NCBI GenBank assembly: GCA_030019365.1
Contig: JASEFA010000005.1
Location: 1 to 64,000 of the forward strand
Reading direction: 5' to 3'
Length of the DNA stretch: 64,000 nt
Source: Bacillota bacterium
GTDB taxonomy: Bacteria; Bacillota; Sulfobacillia; JACIYH01
A model generated the notes under the pieces. It made no database searches and had not been told where the DNA came from. It saw only the letters and a list, made by a program, of their open reading frames with translations. The translations under genes were made by a program, and so were the position numbers. Each line of letters starts with the position of its first letter. Position 1 is the first letter of the stretch. Positions 23,918-33,210 of this stretch are shown piece by piece.

Positions 23918-25528
23918 ATGAGACTGAAGAAGGGCTTGCGGCTTATTGTAGTGGGTGTGGTTTTGCTCGGACTCCTCGGGTCCGCCGGGGCGTGCAGGCA
24001 GAGCGAGCCGCAGGCGCAGAAGACCGGGAAGGAGGGCGGCACCCTCATTGTGGGAAACCCATACGGGCCCACCACCTTTGACCCGGCCTACTGCACGGAG
24101 CAGGGCGGCATCGACGTGATTATGCTAGTATTCGATTCCCTAATTGCGCACGACGACAAGTACCAGATCATGCCCCAGCTTGCCGAGTCGTGGGAAAGCC
24201 CCGACCCGGTCACCTGGGTTTTCCATCTCCGGAAAGGGGTCAAGTGGCAGGACGATAATGAGGTCTTCCCGAAGGGGAAGGCCCCTGAGGTGACAGCCGA
24301 CGACGTGAAGTACACTATCGAACGTCTGCTCAACCCCGAAACCAAGTCTACCCGTGCTTCCCTGGTGAAGCAGGTGGACAAGGTTGAGGCGGTGGACAAG
24401 TACACCGTCAAGATCACCACCAAGCAACCGGATGCTTTCTTCCTGGACAACCTGGCCTCGGTCTTCATCGTCAACCAGCAGGTCATCGAGAAGCTGGGCA
24501 AGGACCGCTTCGCCAAGAATCCGATCGGCAGTGGCCCCTTCAAGTTCGTGGAGTTCGTCCCCGACAGCCACGTCAAGCTGCGTCGTAACGAAGCCTACTT
24601 CGTGAAGCCGTACCTGGACGAGCTCACGGTGAAGATCATCCCCGACCAGAACGTCCTCCTGGTGTCGCTTGAGTCGGGGGACGTGGGACTGGACCGGCTG
24701 CTGCCCTCGCCTGAGATCCCCCGCATCAAGTCGGACAGCAGGTACGTCACCTACCCGGGTCCGTTGCGCGCGTACCGGTACGCTGCCTTCAACTGCAAGA
24801 ACCCCCTCTTCACGGACGTCCGGGTGCGCAAAGCGATAGCGATGGCGCTTGACCTGGACAGTGCCATCAAGGCCATTTTCCCCGAAGGCGTGGCGGAAAG
24901 GGCTTACGGGCCGGTCCCGCCCAACATCGTCGGGCACGATCCTTCGCTGAAGGACCTCTGGAAGTACGACCCCGAGGGAGCGAAGGCCCTGCTCAAAGAG
25001 GCCGGCTGGAAGCAGGGATCTGACGGCCTGTGGGTGAAGGATGGAAAGAAGCTTACCTTCACCATCAAGGCGCCTTCTCAAGATCCCAATCGCTCCAAGT
25101 TCGCCGTGATCATGTCCGAGCAGCTCAAGGCGATCGGGGTCAAGGCCGAAGTGCAGCTCCTGGAATGGGGGACGCTCATTTCGGACATGGACAGCGGCAA
25201 TACGGACATGTATATCGTGGGCGGATTCAGCGGCCCCAGCGGCATGATATTCCTGTTCCACAGCCGGAACCAGGGGTCGGCGGGAAACGCATCATTCTAC
25301 TCCAACCCCCAGGTGGACGAGTTGCTCGACCGCGGCGCAGTGACGGTGGACAGGGCTGAGCGGGAAGCGATCTGGAAGCAGGCCCAGCGCATCGTGGTGC
25401 AGGATTTCGTGCATATCCCGCTCTACCACGAGGCGTGGTTCGGTGCGCACTCCACCAAGGTCCAGGACTTCATGCCCGACTGGGGGTTCGTCACGGTCAA
25501 GAACAACACGTGGCTTCAGAAAGACTGA
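23918..25528 (+). CDS. Dpp/Opp-type binding lipoprotein (module 2)
   Basis: 536 residues from the ATG at 23918. Signal peptide with lipobox LLGSAGAC, then a family 5 solute-binding fold (GGTLIVGNPYGPTTFDPAYC; DVRVRKAIAMALDLDSAIKA). The ribosome site is embedded in a run of nine G (23898-23906) followed by AGG and six T. It heads a module with two permeases and no ATPases. A 13-bp palindromic hairpin separates it from the permease genes. Sequence is clearly different from modules 1, 3 and 4, so a different ligand is likely. Confidence 0.9.
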   Translation: MRLKKGLRLIVVGVVLLGLLGSAGACRQSEPQAQKTGKEGGTLIVGNPYGPTTFDPAYCTEQGGIDVIMLVFDSLIAHDDKYQIMPQLAESWESPDPVTWVFHLRKGVKWQDDNEVFPKGKAPEVTADDVKYTIERLLNPETKSTRASLVKQVDKVEAVDKYTVKITTKQPDAFFLDNLASVFIVNQQVIEKLGKDRFAKNPIGSGPFKFVEFVPDSHVKLRRNEAYFVKPYLDELTVKIIPDQNVLLVSLESGDVGLDRLLPSPEIPRIKSDSRYVTYPGPLRAYRYAAFNCKNPLFTDVRVRKAIAMALDLDSAIKAIFPEGVAERAYGPVPPNIVGHDPSLKDLWKYDPEGAKALLKEAGWKQGSDGLWVKDGKKLTFTIKAPSQDPNRSKFAVIMSEQLKAIGVKAEVQLLEWGTLISDMDSGNTDMYIVGGFSGPSGMIFLFHSRNQGSAGNASFYSNPQVDELLDRGAVTVDRAEREAIWKQAQRIVVQDFVHIPLYHEAWFGAHSTKVQDFMPDWGFVTVKNNTWLQKD

Positions 25529-25580
25529 CGCGCGGGCTTGCCTGCGCGTGAGCCGGCCTGACGCCTGTCCCTGACAGCCT

Positions 25581-25611
25581 GCCTCCCGGGAGGGCCGACC
25601 TCCCGGGAGGC
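25581..25611 (+). other. Strong stem-loop between binding-protein and permease genes (module 2)
   Basis: GCCTCCCGGGAGG (25581-25593) and CCTCCCGGGAGGC (25599-25611) form a perfect 13-bp stem with the 5-nt loop GCCGA; each arm also contains the self-palindrome CCTCCCGGGAGG. It lies 52 bp after the binding-protein stop and 15 bp before the permease start, without a T tract. It probably protects the upstream mRNA or partly attenuates permease expression. Confidence 0.6.
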
Positions 25612-25626
25612 TGCGGGTGGTAAGCC

Positions 25627-26589
25627 ATGGCACAGTTCATTGGTCGTCGCTTCTTGTTGCTGATCCCGTTATTGCTCGCCATCTCGTTCCTGGTGTTTTC
25701 CATGGTCCATCTCGCCCCGGGTGATCCCGTTGCCCTCATGTTACGCCAGACCGAGCAGACGGTGGGCACGGAGGAGATTGCCAAGCTGAGGCAGGAACTC
25801 GGGCTGAACGACCCCATGGCGGTGCAGTACGGGCGCTTCTTGTGGCGGGCACTGCATGGCGACCTGGGCAAGTCTATTTTCACGGGCCAGGACGTGTTTG
25901 AGACCATGGTGCAGAGGATGCCCGCCACCCTGACGCTCGCTCTATCCAGCATGCTGGTCTCGACCCTGGTGGCCGTGCCGGTGGGGGTGATCTCGGCCAC
26001 CAGACAATACTCCCTGATCGACCACATGGCCCTGGGCGGGGCCCTCGTGGGGGTGTCGATGCCGAGCTTCTGGCTGGGCCTGATGCTCATCCTGTTGTTT
26101 TCGTTGCGCCTGGGGATACTCCCCGCGGCGGGTATGGCCCAACTGAAAGACGGGTTGATCCCTTTCCTCCGGCACCTGATCCTGCCCTCGGTTACCCTGG
26201 GGCTGGGGATGGCGGCCCTCATAACCCGGCTGACGAGGTCGAGCATGCTGGAAGTGGTGCGGCAGGACTACATCCGCACCGCCCGGGCCAAGGGCCTGGG
26301 CGAGCGGAGCGTGATCTACAAGCATGCCCTGAAGAATGCGCTCATTCCCGTGGTTACCGTCATGGGGCTGCAGTTCGGGGGGTTGTTGGGGGGCGCAGTG
26401 ATCGTGGAAACCATATTCGGCTGGCCTGGAATGGGCAGACAGGCAGTTGCTTCCATTATGAGGAGGGACTTCCCCATGATCCAGGGGAACGTGCTCCTCA
26501 TGTGCACTCTGTTCGTCCTGGTCAATCTGCTGGTGGACATCTCGTACACGTTCCTGGATCCCCGCATCCGGGCAGAAAGGATGCACTAG
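25627..26589 (+). CDS. DppB-like permease (module 2)
   Basis: 320 residues. N-terminal FIGRRFLLLIPLLLAISFLV and HLAPGDPVALMLR are typical DppB; the coupling loop reads RQDYIRTARAKGLGERSVIY. Ends with TFLDPRIRAER, the usual C-terminus. ATG at 25627. It pairs with the 26594 product to form the membrane channel. No ATPase gene follows; it probably uses the 17759/18732 ATPases or ones encoded elsewhere. Confidence 0.9.
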   Translation: MAQFIGRRFLLLIPLLLAISFLVFSMVHLAPGDPVALMLRQTEQTVGTEEIAKLRQELGLNDPMAVQYGRFLWRALHGDLGKSIFTGQDVFETMVQRMPATLTLALSSMLVSTLVAVPVGVISATRQYSLIDHMALGGALVGVSMPSFWLGLMLILLFSLRLGILPAAGMAQLKDGLIPFLRHLILPSVTLGLGMAALITRLTRSSMLEVVRQDYIRTARAKGLGERSVIYKHALKNALIPVVTVMGLQFGGLLGGAVIVETIFGWPGMGRQAVASIMRRDFPMIQGNVLLMCTLFVLVNLLVDISYTFLDPRIRAERMH

Positions 26590-26593
26590 CGGG

Positions 26594-27436
26594 ATGGGCG
26601 GCTTGAAACGGTTCTCCAGGCGGTACGGCCGCAACCGGGTGGCGGTGTTCGGGGCTGCCGTGCTGTTCCTGGAAATCCTGGTGGCTGTTCTGGCACCCTG
26701 GCTGGCACCGCACGATCCCACGAAGCTGCAACTGGGCAGCGTCCTCTTGCCGCCGGGTACGCCCGGGCATATGCTGGGCACGGACGAATTCGGCATGGAC
26801 GTCTCCAGCCGCCTGATTTACGGTGCCCGCATATCGCTGACCGTGGGCGTGGTGGTGGTATCGATCTCTGCTGCCCTGGGCATCATCCTGGGCGCGCTGG
26901 CGGGTTACTACGGGGGATGGGTGGACACGCTGGTGATGCGGGCGGTCGACCTGCTCCTGGCGTTTCCCTTTTTTGTCCTGGCCATCGCCATCATGGCCGT
27001 TCTGGGGCCGAGTCTTTACAACGCCATGATAGCCCTGGGGGTGATCGGCTGGACGGGTTATGCGCGCATCGTGCGCGGGCAGTTCCTGGCCTTGCGGGAG
27101 AAGGAGTTCGTGGAGGGGGCGCGGTCGGCCGGGTGCAGCGACCTCTACATCATCGTGAGGCACATGCTGCCGAACAGCTGGGCGCCCATTATCGTGCAGG
27201 CCACTCTGGGTCTCGGGGGAGCTATTCTATCGGCTTCGGGTCTCAGCTTCCTGGGTATGGGGGCTCAGCCCCCCACTCCCGAATGGGGAGCCATGTTGAG
27301 CACCGGGCAGTACTACATCCGGCGGGCTCCCTGGCTGACGACCTACCCGGGTCTCGCCATCATGGTGACAGTTCTGGCGCTCAACTTCGTGGGTGACGGC
27401 CTGCGTGACGCCCTTGACCCCCGCCTCAAGACGTAG
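26594..27436 (+). CDS. DppC-like permease (module 2)
   Basis: 280 residues, starting 4 nt after the DppB stop. Shows GTDEFGMDVSSRLIYGARIS, the coupling loop EGARSAGCSDLYIIVRHML, and the terminal LNFVGDGLRDALDPRLKT found in DppC proteins. The 227 bp after it hold the leader of the next module; I see no convincing gene there. Confidence 0.9.
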   Translation: MGGLKRFSRRYGRNRVAVFGAAVLFLEILVAVLAPWLAPHDPTKLQLGSVLLPPGTPGHMLGTDEFGMDVSSRLIYGARISLTVGVVVVSISAALGIILGALAGYYGGWVDTLVMRAVDLLLAFPFFVLAIAIMAVLGPSLYNAMIALGVIGWTGYARIVRGQFLALREKEFVEGARSAGCSDLYIIVRHMLPNSWAPIIVQATLGLGGAILSASGLSFLGMGAQPPTPEWGAMLSTGQYYIRRAPWLTTYPGLAIMVTVLALNFVGDGLRDALDPRLKT

Positions 27437-27663
27437 AACAGGCTCAGGAAGTCCGCCAGCCCCACCATGCTCTGCGCGAGCGCCGGGGTTTCATCATCTT
27501 GTAGAGAAGCAGGAGTTTTTCGCCGGCCAGCGAAGTAGATAGACCAACTCCGGGGCAACTGTCCGTTTGGTCGAGACGGTGCGCTGGACAGTCTCGCCAG
27601 GCGAAGGGCTCTTCGTCCGGGCAGGCGGGGCCGGGGTGCACTTTCACTCGGGGAGGGAGCAGC

Positions 27664-29283
27664 ATGAGCCGGGACCTCAGAGGTCGAATGGGCAGAGTGG
27701 CAGTGGTATTCCTGCTGGCGACGGCGCTGGTCATGGCCGGGGCGGCGGGTTGCGCGAAGAAGGAACAGGCCCAGCAACCCCCCGCGCAGCCCGCGGGACC
27801 GCAGCGGGGGGGTAACCTGGTGGTGGCCACGGACCGGGAACCGGATACCTTTGATCTGTATCACGTGACCTGGTCCGGGGGGCTCCAGCTGGTCTACGAG
27901 TCGCTGGCCAGTCGCGACTGGGACTACAAGTATGCTCCGGCGCTGGCAGAACGGTGGGAGTCCTCGCCGGACGGGCTGACCTGGACCTTCCACCTCAAGA
28001 AGGGGGTCAAGTTCCACGACGGTACCCCCCTCACGTCGCAGGCCGTGAAGCGGCACTTCGAGGTATTGCTTGACCCGGCAACCGCGGCTGCCAACGCGCT
28101 TGACTATGCGTGGATCAAGGGGATGGAGACCCCTGACGAGAACACCATCGTGTTCAAGCTCGATAAGCCCTATCCCAACCTGCTGTTCCGGGTGAGCCAG
28201 ACTTACGGAGCCATTCAGGACCCGGTCGCCTACGAGAAGTACGGACCCAAGGGAACCAAGCAGTACGGGACCACGGTGGTGGCAGGGACTGGGCCCTTCA
28301 AGCTGAAGGAATGGGTACCGGGGGACCGCATGGTCTTCGAGCGCAACCCCGACTATGCGTGGGCTCCCCCCTGGTGTGAGAATCAGGGCCCGCCGTATCT
28401 GGATACGGTCACGTATCGCATGATCCCCGATGCGGCCACCCGGCTGGCGGAGCTGGAAACGGGTAACGTGCAGATCCTGCTGAGCCTGCCGGTTGAACAC
28501 TACGATCGGGCCCGGCAGATCCCCAACGTGGAGGTCCTCAAGGAGCCCGCATTCGGCCTCGGGTATCTGGGCATCGCCACGGACAAGAAGCCGTTCAGCG
28601 ATGTGCGCGTCCGCCGGGCCATCAACCTGGCCATCGATCGGGAGGCCCTGGTGAAGTCCGTGTTCTTTGGCCTGGCTCAGCCCGCCTATGGATACCTGCC
28701 CCCGCTTCTGGCGGAGTTCTACCTTGACAAGCAGGCCCACCGCTACGATCCCGAGGCGGCGAAGCAGCTTCTGGCGGAGGCCGGGTATCCCAAGGGCTTC
28801 AAGTGCACCCTGGCCACTCAGAACCGCACCGAGCACGTGCGGGTGGCCCAGGCCATCCAGCCCATGCTGGAGGCGGTGCGAATCAAGACGGATCTGGTGC
28901 AGTACGATGAGGCCAGCTACGTGGCCATGCTCAAGGCTGGCAAGCAGGAGCTCTTCATGCGCCAGTACTCCTGGGACAGTGCGGACATCCTTCAGTGGTT
29001 CCTGGACAGCCATCAGTTCCCTTACCCCAACCATTCCCGCTGGCGTGACCCCAGGACCGACGAGATGATCTGGGCGGCGGAGACGTCACCCAGCATGGAG
29101 GCGCGCACGCAGAAGTACCTGGAAGTGCAGAAGTACCTGATCGACAACGCCGTCTGGTGCCCCCTGTGGTATCCCCTCAACCTCCAGGCGGTGCGCACGG
29201 ACATGGTGGCGGGGTACCGCCTGCACCCGGCCGACGTTTTCCTGAACGACGTCTGGCTTAAGACGGCAGGCGGCGGCAAGTAG
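27664..29283 (+). CDS. Dpp/Opp-type binding lipoprotein (module 3)
   Basis: 539 residues. Signal peptide with lipobox MAGAAGC, then SBP family 5 features (RWESSPDGLTWTFHLKKG; DVRVRRAINLAIDREALVKS). A good ribosome site, GGGGAGGGAG, precedes the ATG at 27664. It heads module 3, which ends with a D-aminoacylase gene, so N-acyl-D-amino acids or D-residue peptides are possible ligands (inference). The permease gene starts 2 nt after its stop; unlike modules 1, 2 and 4 there is no hairpin between them. Confidence 0.9.
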   Translation: MSRDLRGRMGRVAVVFLLATALVMAGAAGCAKKEQAQQPPAQPAGPQRGGNLVVATDREPDTFDLYHVTWSGGLQLVYESLASRDWDYKYAPALAERWESSPDGLTWTFHLKKGVKFHDGTPLTSQAVKRHFEVLLDPATAAANALDYAWIKGMETPDENTIVFKLDKPYPNLLFRVSQTYGAIQDPVAYEKYGPKGTKQYGTTVVAGTGPFKLKEWVPGDRMVFERNPDYAWAPPWCENQGPPYLDTVTYRMIPDAATRLAELETGNVQILLSLPVEHYDRARQIPNVEVLKEPAFGLGYLGIATDKKPFSDVRVRRAINLAIDREALVKSVFFGLAQPAYGYLPPLLAEFYLDKQAHRYDPEAAKQLLAEAGYPKGFKCTLATQNRTEHVRVAQAIQPMLEAVRIKTDLVQYDEASYVAMLKAGKQELFMRQYSWDSADILQWFLDSHQFPYPNHSRWRDPRTDEMIWAAETSPSMEARTQKYLEVQKYLIDNAVWCPLWYPLNLQAVRTDMVAGYRLHPADVFLNDVWLKTAGGGK

Positions 29284-29285
29284 CG

Positions 29286-30206
29286 GTGCGGACGTACGTC
29301 CTGCGCAGGATCCTTCTCATGGTGCCGGTCGTCCTCGGGGTCACGCTGGTGGTGTTCTGCATCATCCACGTGGCCCCGGGGGACCCGGTCCTTCTGCTGG
29401 TGGGCGAGCGGGCGCCACCGGAAGTGTACGAGCGTGTCAGGCGGGCCTGGGGGCTGGATCAGCCTTTGCCGGTGCAGTACCTGACCTTCCTCGCCAACGC
29501 CGCCCGGGGAGAGCTGGGGACCTCCATATTGTTGAGGCGGCCGGTGGGAGACCTCCTGCTCACCGCCGTACCCGTTACTCTGGAGCTGGGATTCTCGGCC
29601 ATTGCTCTCTCGGTGCTGGCGGGGGTGGTGGCCGGGGTCATTTCGGCCGCCAGGGCGGGATCGGCGGCAGACCAGGCGACCATGGTGGGTGCTCTGCTGG
29701 GCGTCTCCGTACCGGAGTTCTGGCTGGGGCAGCTGCTCATGCTGGCCTTCGCGGTGCGGCTCAAGTGGTTGCCGGTTTCCGGGTATGGAGGGATCGGCCA
29801 TCTCATCCTCCCCATGGTCGCGCTGGGCGCGGCCGGGGCGGCGGTGATCGCCCGCACCACGCGGTCCAGCATGCTGGACGTGGTCCGGCAGGATTTCGTG
29901 CGTACGGCCAGGGCAAAGGGCCTGGCCGAGCGGGTGGTGATATACAAGCATGCTCTGCGCAACGCCATGCTTCCCGTCACCACACTGGTGGGCCTGCAGG
30001 TGGGTTACATGCTGGCCGGGTCGGTGGTGCTGGAAGAGGTCTTCAGCAGGCCCGGGATGGGCCGTCTCATGGTGAAGGCCATCCTGGCCCGGGACTACCC
30101 CGTGGTGCAGGGCTGTCTCCTGGTCCTGGCTGTCTCGGTCGCAGTGGCAAACCTGGTGGCGGACCTGTGCTACGTTCTCCTTGACCCGCGCATCCGTCTG
30201 CATTGA
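29286..30206 (+). CDS. DppB-like permease (module 3)
   Basis: 306 residues from the GTG at 29286. Contains YVLRRILLMVPVVLGVTLVV, HVAPGDPVLLLVG, and the coupling loop RQDFVRTARAKGLAERVVIY. It is very similar in layout to the module 4 permease at 37895-38827. Probably translationally coupled to the binding protein. Confidence 0.9.
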   Translation: MRTYVLRRILLMVPVVLGVTLVVFCIIHVAPGDPVLLLVGERAPPEVYERVRRAWGLDQPLPVQYLTFLANAARGELGTSILLRRPVGDLLLTAVPVTLELGFSAIALSVLAGVVAGVISAARAGSAADQATMVGALLGVSVPEFWLGQLLMLAFAVRLKWLPVSGYGGIGHLILPMVALGAAGAAVIARTTRSSMLDVVRQDFVRTARAKGLAERVVIYKHALRNAMLPVTTLVGLQVGYMLAGSVVLEEVFSRPGMGRLMVKAILARDYPVVQGCLLVLAVSVAVANLVADLCYVLLDPRIRLH

Positions 30207-30252
30207 GGCGGGATACGGCGGCCGGGTGCAGGCAAGAGGGGCGGTGGGTTAG

Positions 30253-31080
30253 TTGTCGAAGTGGAGGCGGTTCACGCGCAGGACGTCTGCGCGGGTGGGG
30301 GTGATCGTGGTCCTGGTTTTCCTCGGGGTGGCGGCCCTGGCGCCCTGGCTGGCCCCATACAGTTACAGGGCCCAGGACCTGAACAGGATTCTCCTGCCCC
30401 CGTGCCGGGCCCATCCCCTCGGCACGGACGAGTTCGGCCGCGACATCCTCAGTCGCATCATCTGGGGCACACGCATTTCCCTGGCGGTGGGGGCCATTGC
30501 GGTGGGGATAGGGGCGACCGTGGGAACGGCCCTGGGCGCGGTGGCGGGCTACTGGGGGGGATGGGCAGGCATGCTCATCGTAGGCCTGGTCGACGTCATG
30601 TGGTCGTTTCCCACCATTCTCCTGGCCATCGGTCTGGTCGCGGTTTTGAGGCCCGGTCTCACCAGCGCCATGATCGCCCTGGGACTGGTCACCTGGCCCC
30701 AGTACGCGCGGGTGATGAGGGCGCAGGTCCTTTCCCTGCGTGAGAAGGAGTTCGTCGAGGCAGCCCGATCCCTGGGTGCCTCGGATGGGATGGTGCTGCT
30801 CAGGCACATCGTACCCAATGCCATTTCCCCCAACGTGGTCCTGGCCACCATGGGGATGGCGTCGGCCATCCTGGTGGAATCGGCCCTCAGCTACCTGGGC
30901 CTGGGGGCGCAGCCCCCCGCCCCGAGCTGGGGCGCCATGCTCAGCGAGGGGCGCAACTTCATCTACCGGGCCCCCTGGATGACTCTGGCGCCAGGCCTGG
31001 CCATAGTGGTGGTGGTGCTGGGGTTCAACCTGTGTGGCGACGCCCTGCGCGACGCCCTGGACCCTTACCGCGATGCGTGA
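30253..31080 (+). CDS. DppC-like permease (module 3)
   Basis: 275 residues from a TTG at 30253. Family features: GTDEFGRDILSRIIWGTRIS, coupling loop EAARSLGASDGMVLLRHIV, and terminal LGFNLCGDALRDALDPYRDA. Start choice is uncertain because the ribosome site is weak, but the length matches the family. The D-aminoacylase gene starts 16 nt after its stop. Confidence 0.88.
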   Translation: MSKWRRFTRRTSARVGVIVVLVFLGVAALAPWLAPYSYRAQDLNRILLPPCRAHPLGTDEFGRDILSRIIWGTRISLAVGAIAVGIGATVGTALGAVAGYWGGWAGMLIVGLVDVMWSFPTILLAIGLVAVLRPGLTSAMIALGLVTWPQYARVMRAQVLSLREKEFVEAARSLGASDGMVLLRHIVPNAISPNVVLATMGMASAILVESALSYLGLGAQPPAPSWGAMLSEGRNFIYRAPWMTLAPGLAIVVVVLGFNLCGDALRDALDPYRDA

Positions 31081-31096
31081 TGGGAGGAGATGCTGG

Positions 31097-32794
31097 TTGT
31101 TCGAGACGGTGATCCAGGGCGCCACGGTGGTGGACGGTTCCGGCGGGCCTGCCTTTGCGGCAGACGTGGGCATCTCGGAGGGGCGGATCGGCGCTATCCG
31201 CAGGCTAGCCCCGGCGGCGGACGTCAGGGGAGCTCCCGACCGACTGACGGAGATCCGGGTAAGGGACGGGTGTGAGGGGCTGGCGGAGCCCCAGTTGATG
31301 CGCGAGCCGGTGGGACTGGCTGGGGCACAGCTCATCGATGGCGGGGGACTGGTACTGGCTCCCGGGTTCATAGACATCCACAACCATTCCGATCTCACCC
31401 TTCTTGTCGCTCCTCGGGCAGAGAGCATGATCTGCCAGGGCGTGACCACCGTAGTGGTGGGCAACTGCGGCTTCTCGCCCGCCCCCTGGCCGGGGGTCGC
31501 GGGCGGCGCCCCTGCCCTGGCCATGCAGGAGGATGCCACCTTCCTGGCCTGTGGGATGGACGTACGCTGGGAATGGCGCTCCTTTGCCGAGTACCTGGCT
31601 GCCCTGGAGGCTGCCCGCCCGGCGGTAAACGTGGTGGCTCTGGTGGGTCATGCGGCCATCAGGGAGCAGGTGCTGGGTCGCGACACCCGCGCTCCCGGCG
31701 AGGTCGAGATGCGGCGCATGCGGGCGCTGGTCGAGCAGGCCCTGGCGGACGGCGCGGCCGGCATGTCCTCGGGCCTCATCTACTATCCCAGCTGCTACGC
31801 CACGACCGCGGAACTGGTCGCCCTCGCCGCTGTGGTCGCCTGCGCGGGCAGGATCTACGCCAGCCACGTCCGCGGTGAGGGCGAGACCCTCCTGGAAGCG
31901 ATCTCGGAAGCCATCGAGATCGCGCGGCGGACGGGCGCCTCCAGCCAGGTGTCCCACCTCAAGGCGGAGAGCCGCATCATGTGGGGAAAGCTGCCGGAGG
32001 CCCTGGCGCTGATTGACGCGGCCCGCAGGGAGGGTCATGCCGTGGGCTGCGATCAGTATCCGTACGCCGCCTACAATACCTCGCTGGGATCGTTCCTGCC
32101 CCCCGAGGTGATGGCGGGGGACTGGCGTGGGGTGCTGAAGAGCGAGAGTGGTCGCCGGGCCATCCGGCAGGCCATGTTCGAGGGACTGCCGGCGTGGACC
32201 TCGTCTGTGCGGGGGATGGAATGGACGGACTTCGTGATCGATGGCACCGATGATCCTGCGCGCGACGGGCGCGACCTGGGGACGCTGGCCGCGGCGGGCG
32301 GCCGGGATCCCTATGATTTCCTGTTCGACCTCTTGCTGGAGTGCGGCCCTCACGTCAGGGTGATAGGCTACGCCATGAGTGAGGCCGACGTGGAGCGGGG
32401 GGTTGCCCGCCCGGACGTCATGGTGGGTTCCGACGGCTTCGCCCTTCCCCTGGAAGGGGATGTGGGGGGTCGTTTCCCTCATCCCCGGTCGTTCGGGACG
32501 TTCCCCCGCGTCCTGGGCCACTACTGTCGGGACCGGGGGCTGCTTTCCCTGGAGGCGGCCGTGCACAAGATGACCGGCCTGCCAGCCGGGAAGTTGAGCC
32601 TGCGCGACCGGGGGCTGGTGCGCGAGGGATACCGGGCGGACCTGGTGCTGTTCGACCCGCGGCACATCCGGGACACTGCTTCCTTTGCCCGGCCCAAGGT
32701 ACGCCCGGTGGGGATATCGTGGGTGTTTGTGAACGGGCGCCCGGCCCTGACCCCGGATGGCTGGGGCGAACGGGCCGGCCAGGTGATCCACTGA
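31097..32794 (+). CDS. N-acyl-D-amino-acid deacylase (D-aminoacylase family amidohydrolase)
   Basis: 565 residues from a TTG at 31097, with GGGAGGAG 7 nt upstream. LAPGFIDIHNHSDL (His95, His97, Asp99) is the metal site at the start of the amidohydrolase barrel. VVVGNCGFSPAP carries Cys124, which replaces the carboxylated lysine in D-aminoacylases as a metal ligand. VSHLKAES and VMVGSDGF complete the site. The enzyme releases D-amino acids from N-acyl-D-amino acids; related members act on dipeptides with a D-residue. It closes module 3. The region between the first strands and the metal site (about 38-75) is longer than usual. Confidence 0.88.
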   Translation: MFETVIQGATVVDGSGGPAFAADVGISEGRIGAIRRLAPAADVRGAPDRLTEIRVRDGCEGLAEPQLMREPVGLAGAQLIDGGGLVLAPGFIDIHNHSDLTLLVAPRAESMICQGVTTVVVGNCGFSPAPWPGVAGGAPALAMQEDATFLACGMDVRWEWRSFAEYLAALEAARPAVNVVALVGHAAIREQVLGRDTRAPGEVEMRRMRALVEQALADGAAGMSSGLIYYPSCYATTAELVALAAVVACAGRIYASHVRGEGETLLEAISEAIEIARRTGASSQVSHLKAESRIMWGKLPEALALIDAARREGHAVGCDQYPYAAYNTSLGSFLPPEVMAGDWRGVLKSESGRRAIRQAMFEGLPAWTSSVRGMEWTDFVIDGTDDPARDGRDLGTLAAAGGRDPYDFLFDLLLECGPHVRVIGYAMSEADVERGVARPDVMVGSDGFALPLEGDVGGRFPHPRSFGTFPRVLGHYCRDRGLLSLEAAVHKMTGLPAGKLSLRDRGLVREGYRADLVLFDPRHIRDTASFARPKVRPVGISWVFVNGRPALTPDGWGERAGQVIH

Positions 32795-32838
32795 CGCTGG
32801 ACGGTTGGGGCGAACGGGCGGTTGGGGCGAACGGGCGG
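32756..32838 (+). repeat. Triplicated tail of the D-aminoacylase gene
   Basis: The motif GGYTGGGGCGAACGGGC occurs three times: in the last codons of the D-aminoacylase (from 32758), after its stop (from 32812) and again immediately next to that (from 32820). The second copy includes the bases just before it (CTGACGCTGGACGG against CTGACCCCGGATGG), so it repeats the codons for LT-DGWGERA. It looks like a leftover 3' end of a second gene copy. Confidence 0.65.
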
Positions 32839-32889
32839 TATCATGTGCCCGCCCAGCTTTTGAGAACAAACCGGCGGGAGGTCACCTCG

Positions 32890-32925
32890 TTGCTCGACCT
32901 GCTCATCAGGGGGGCGTGGACGTGA
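32890..32925 (+). pseudogene. Truncated start of a second amidohydrolase-like gene
   Basis: A TTG at 32890, preceded by GGGAGGTCACC, encodes only LLDLLIRGAWT before a TGA at 32923-32925. That peptide resembles the usual N-terminus of D-aminoacylase/dihydropyrimidinase-type amidohydrolases (LDLLIRGG..VDG). It may be what remains of a deleted second gene, or a short leader peptide. The rest of the 416-bp gap 32795-33210 contains the repeats, hairpins near 33011-33030 and 33061-33098, and the promoter of the next gene; no other gene is visible. Confidence 0.35.
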
Positions 32926-33060
32926 TCTGCGACCTGTACCCGCGCAGGTCAGCCTTTCCTGCCCAAAGCTGAACATGGATTAGCTTTGCGCCAAGGTACT
33001 CACTGTGCACACCCCGGGCTGCCCCCGGGGCCGACGGCTACCTCCATCACCATCTGGCCA

Positions 33061-33098
33061 GCCCGGCGCCTCCGACACCCGTTCGGGGACAGCCGGGC
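33061..33098. terminator. GC-rich nested hairpin
   Basis: GCCCGGC (33061-33067) pairs with GCCGGGC (33092-33098), and CCC-GTTC-GGG nests inside. Just upstream CCCCGG and CCGGGG around 33012-33030 form another short stem. No T tract. It may separate module 3 transcripts from the promoter at 33150. Confidence 0.35.
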
Positions 33099-33149
33099 GT
33101 TGTCACTCCTGGCCGGGTTGGAGGGGGAGGACCGCTGCCGCTCCGGGGC

Positions 33150-33177
33150 TTGACAGCGGTGGATACATGTATACAAT
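33150..33177 (+). promoter_or_regulatory. Sigma-70-type promoter with overlapping palindrome
   Basis: TTGACA (33150-33155) and TACAAT (33172-33177) are separated by 16 bp, an almost ideal housekeeping promoter and the clearest in the window. The palindrome ATACATGTAT (33163-33172) lies in the spacer and touches the -10 box, an ideal position for a repressor; short AT-rich palindromes of this kind are used by GntR-type proteins. The homocitrate-synthase-like gene starts 33 bp downstream. Confidence 0.7.
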
Positions 33178-33210
33178 CATCCTTAAATCCAGGTATGGGG
33201 GTGAGACGCT

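Noticed and set aside
27437-27663. Minus-strand peptide (SLAGEKLLLLYKMMKP region) as a gene remnant between modules 2 and 3
   Set aside because: Short, no start, no recognisable family, and no consistent frame; chance is as likely.
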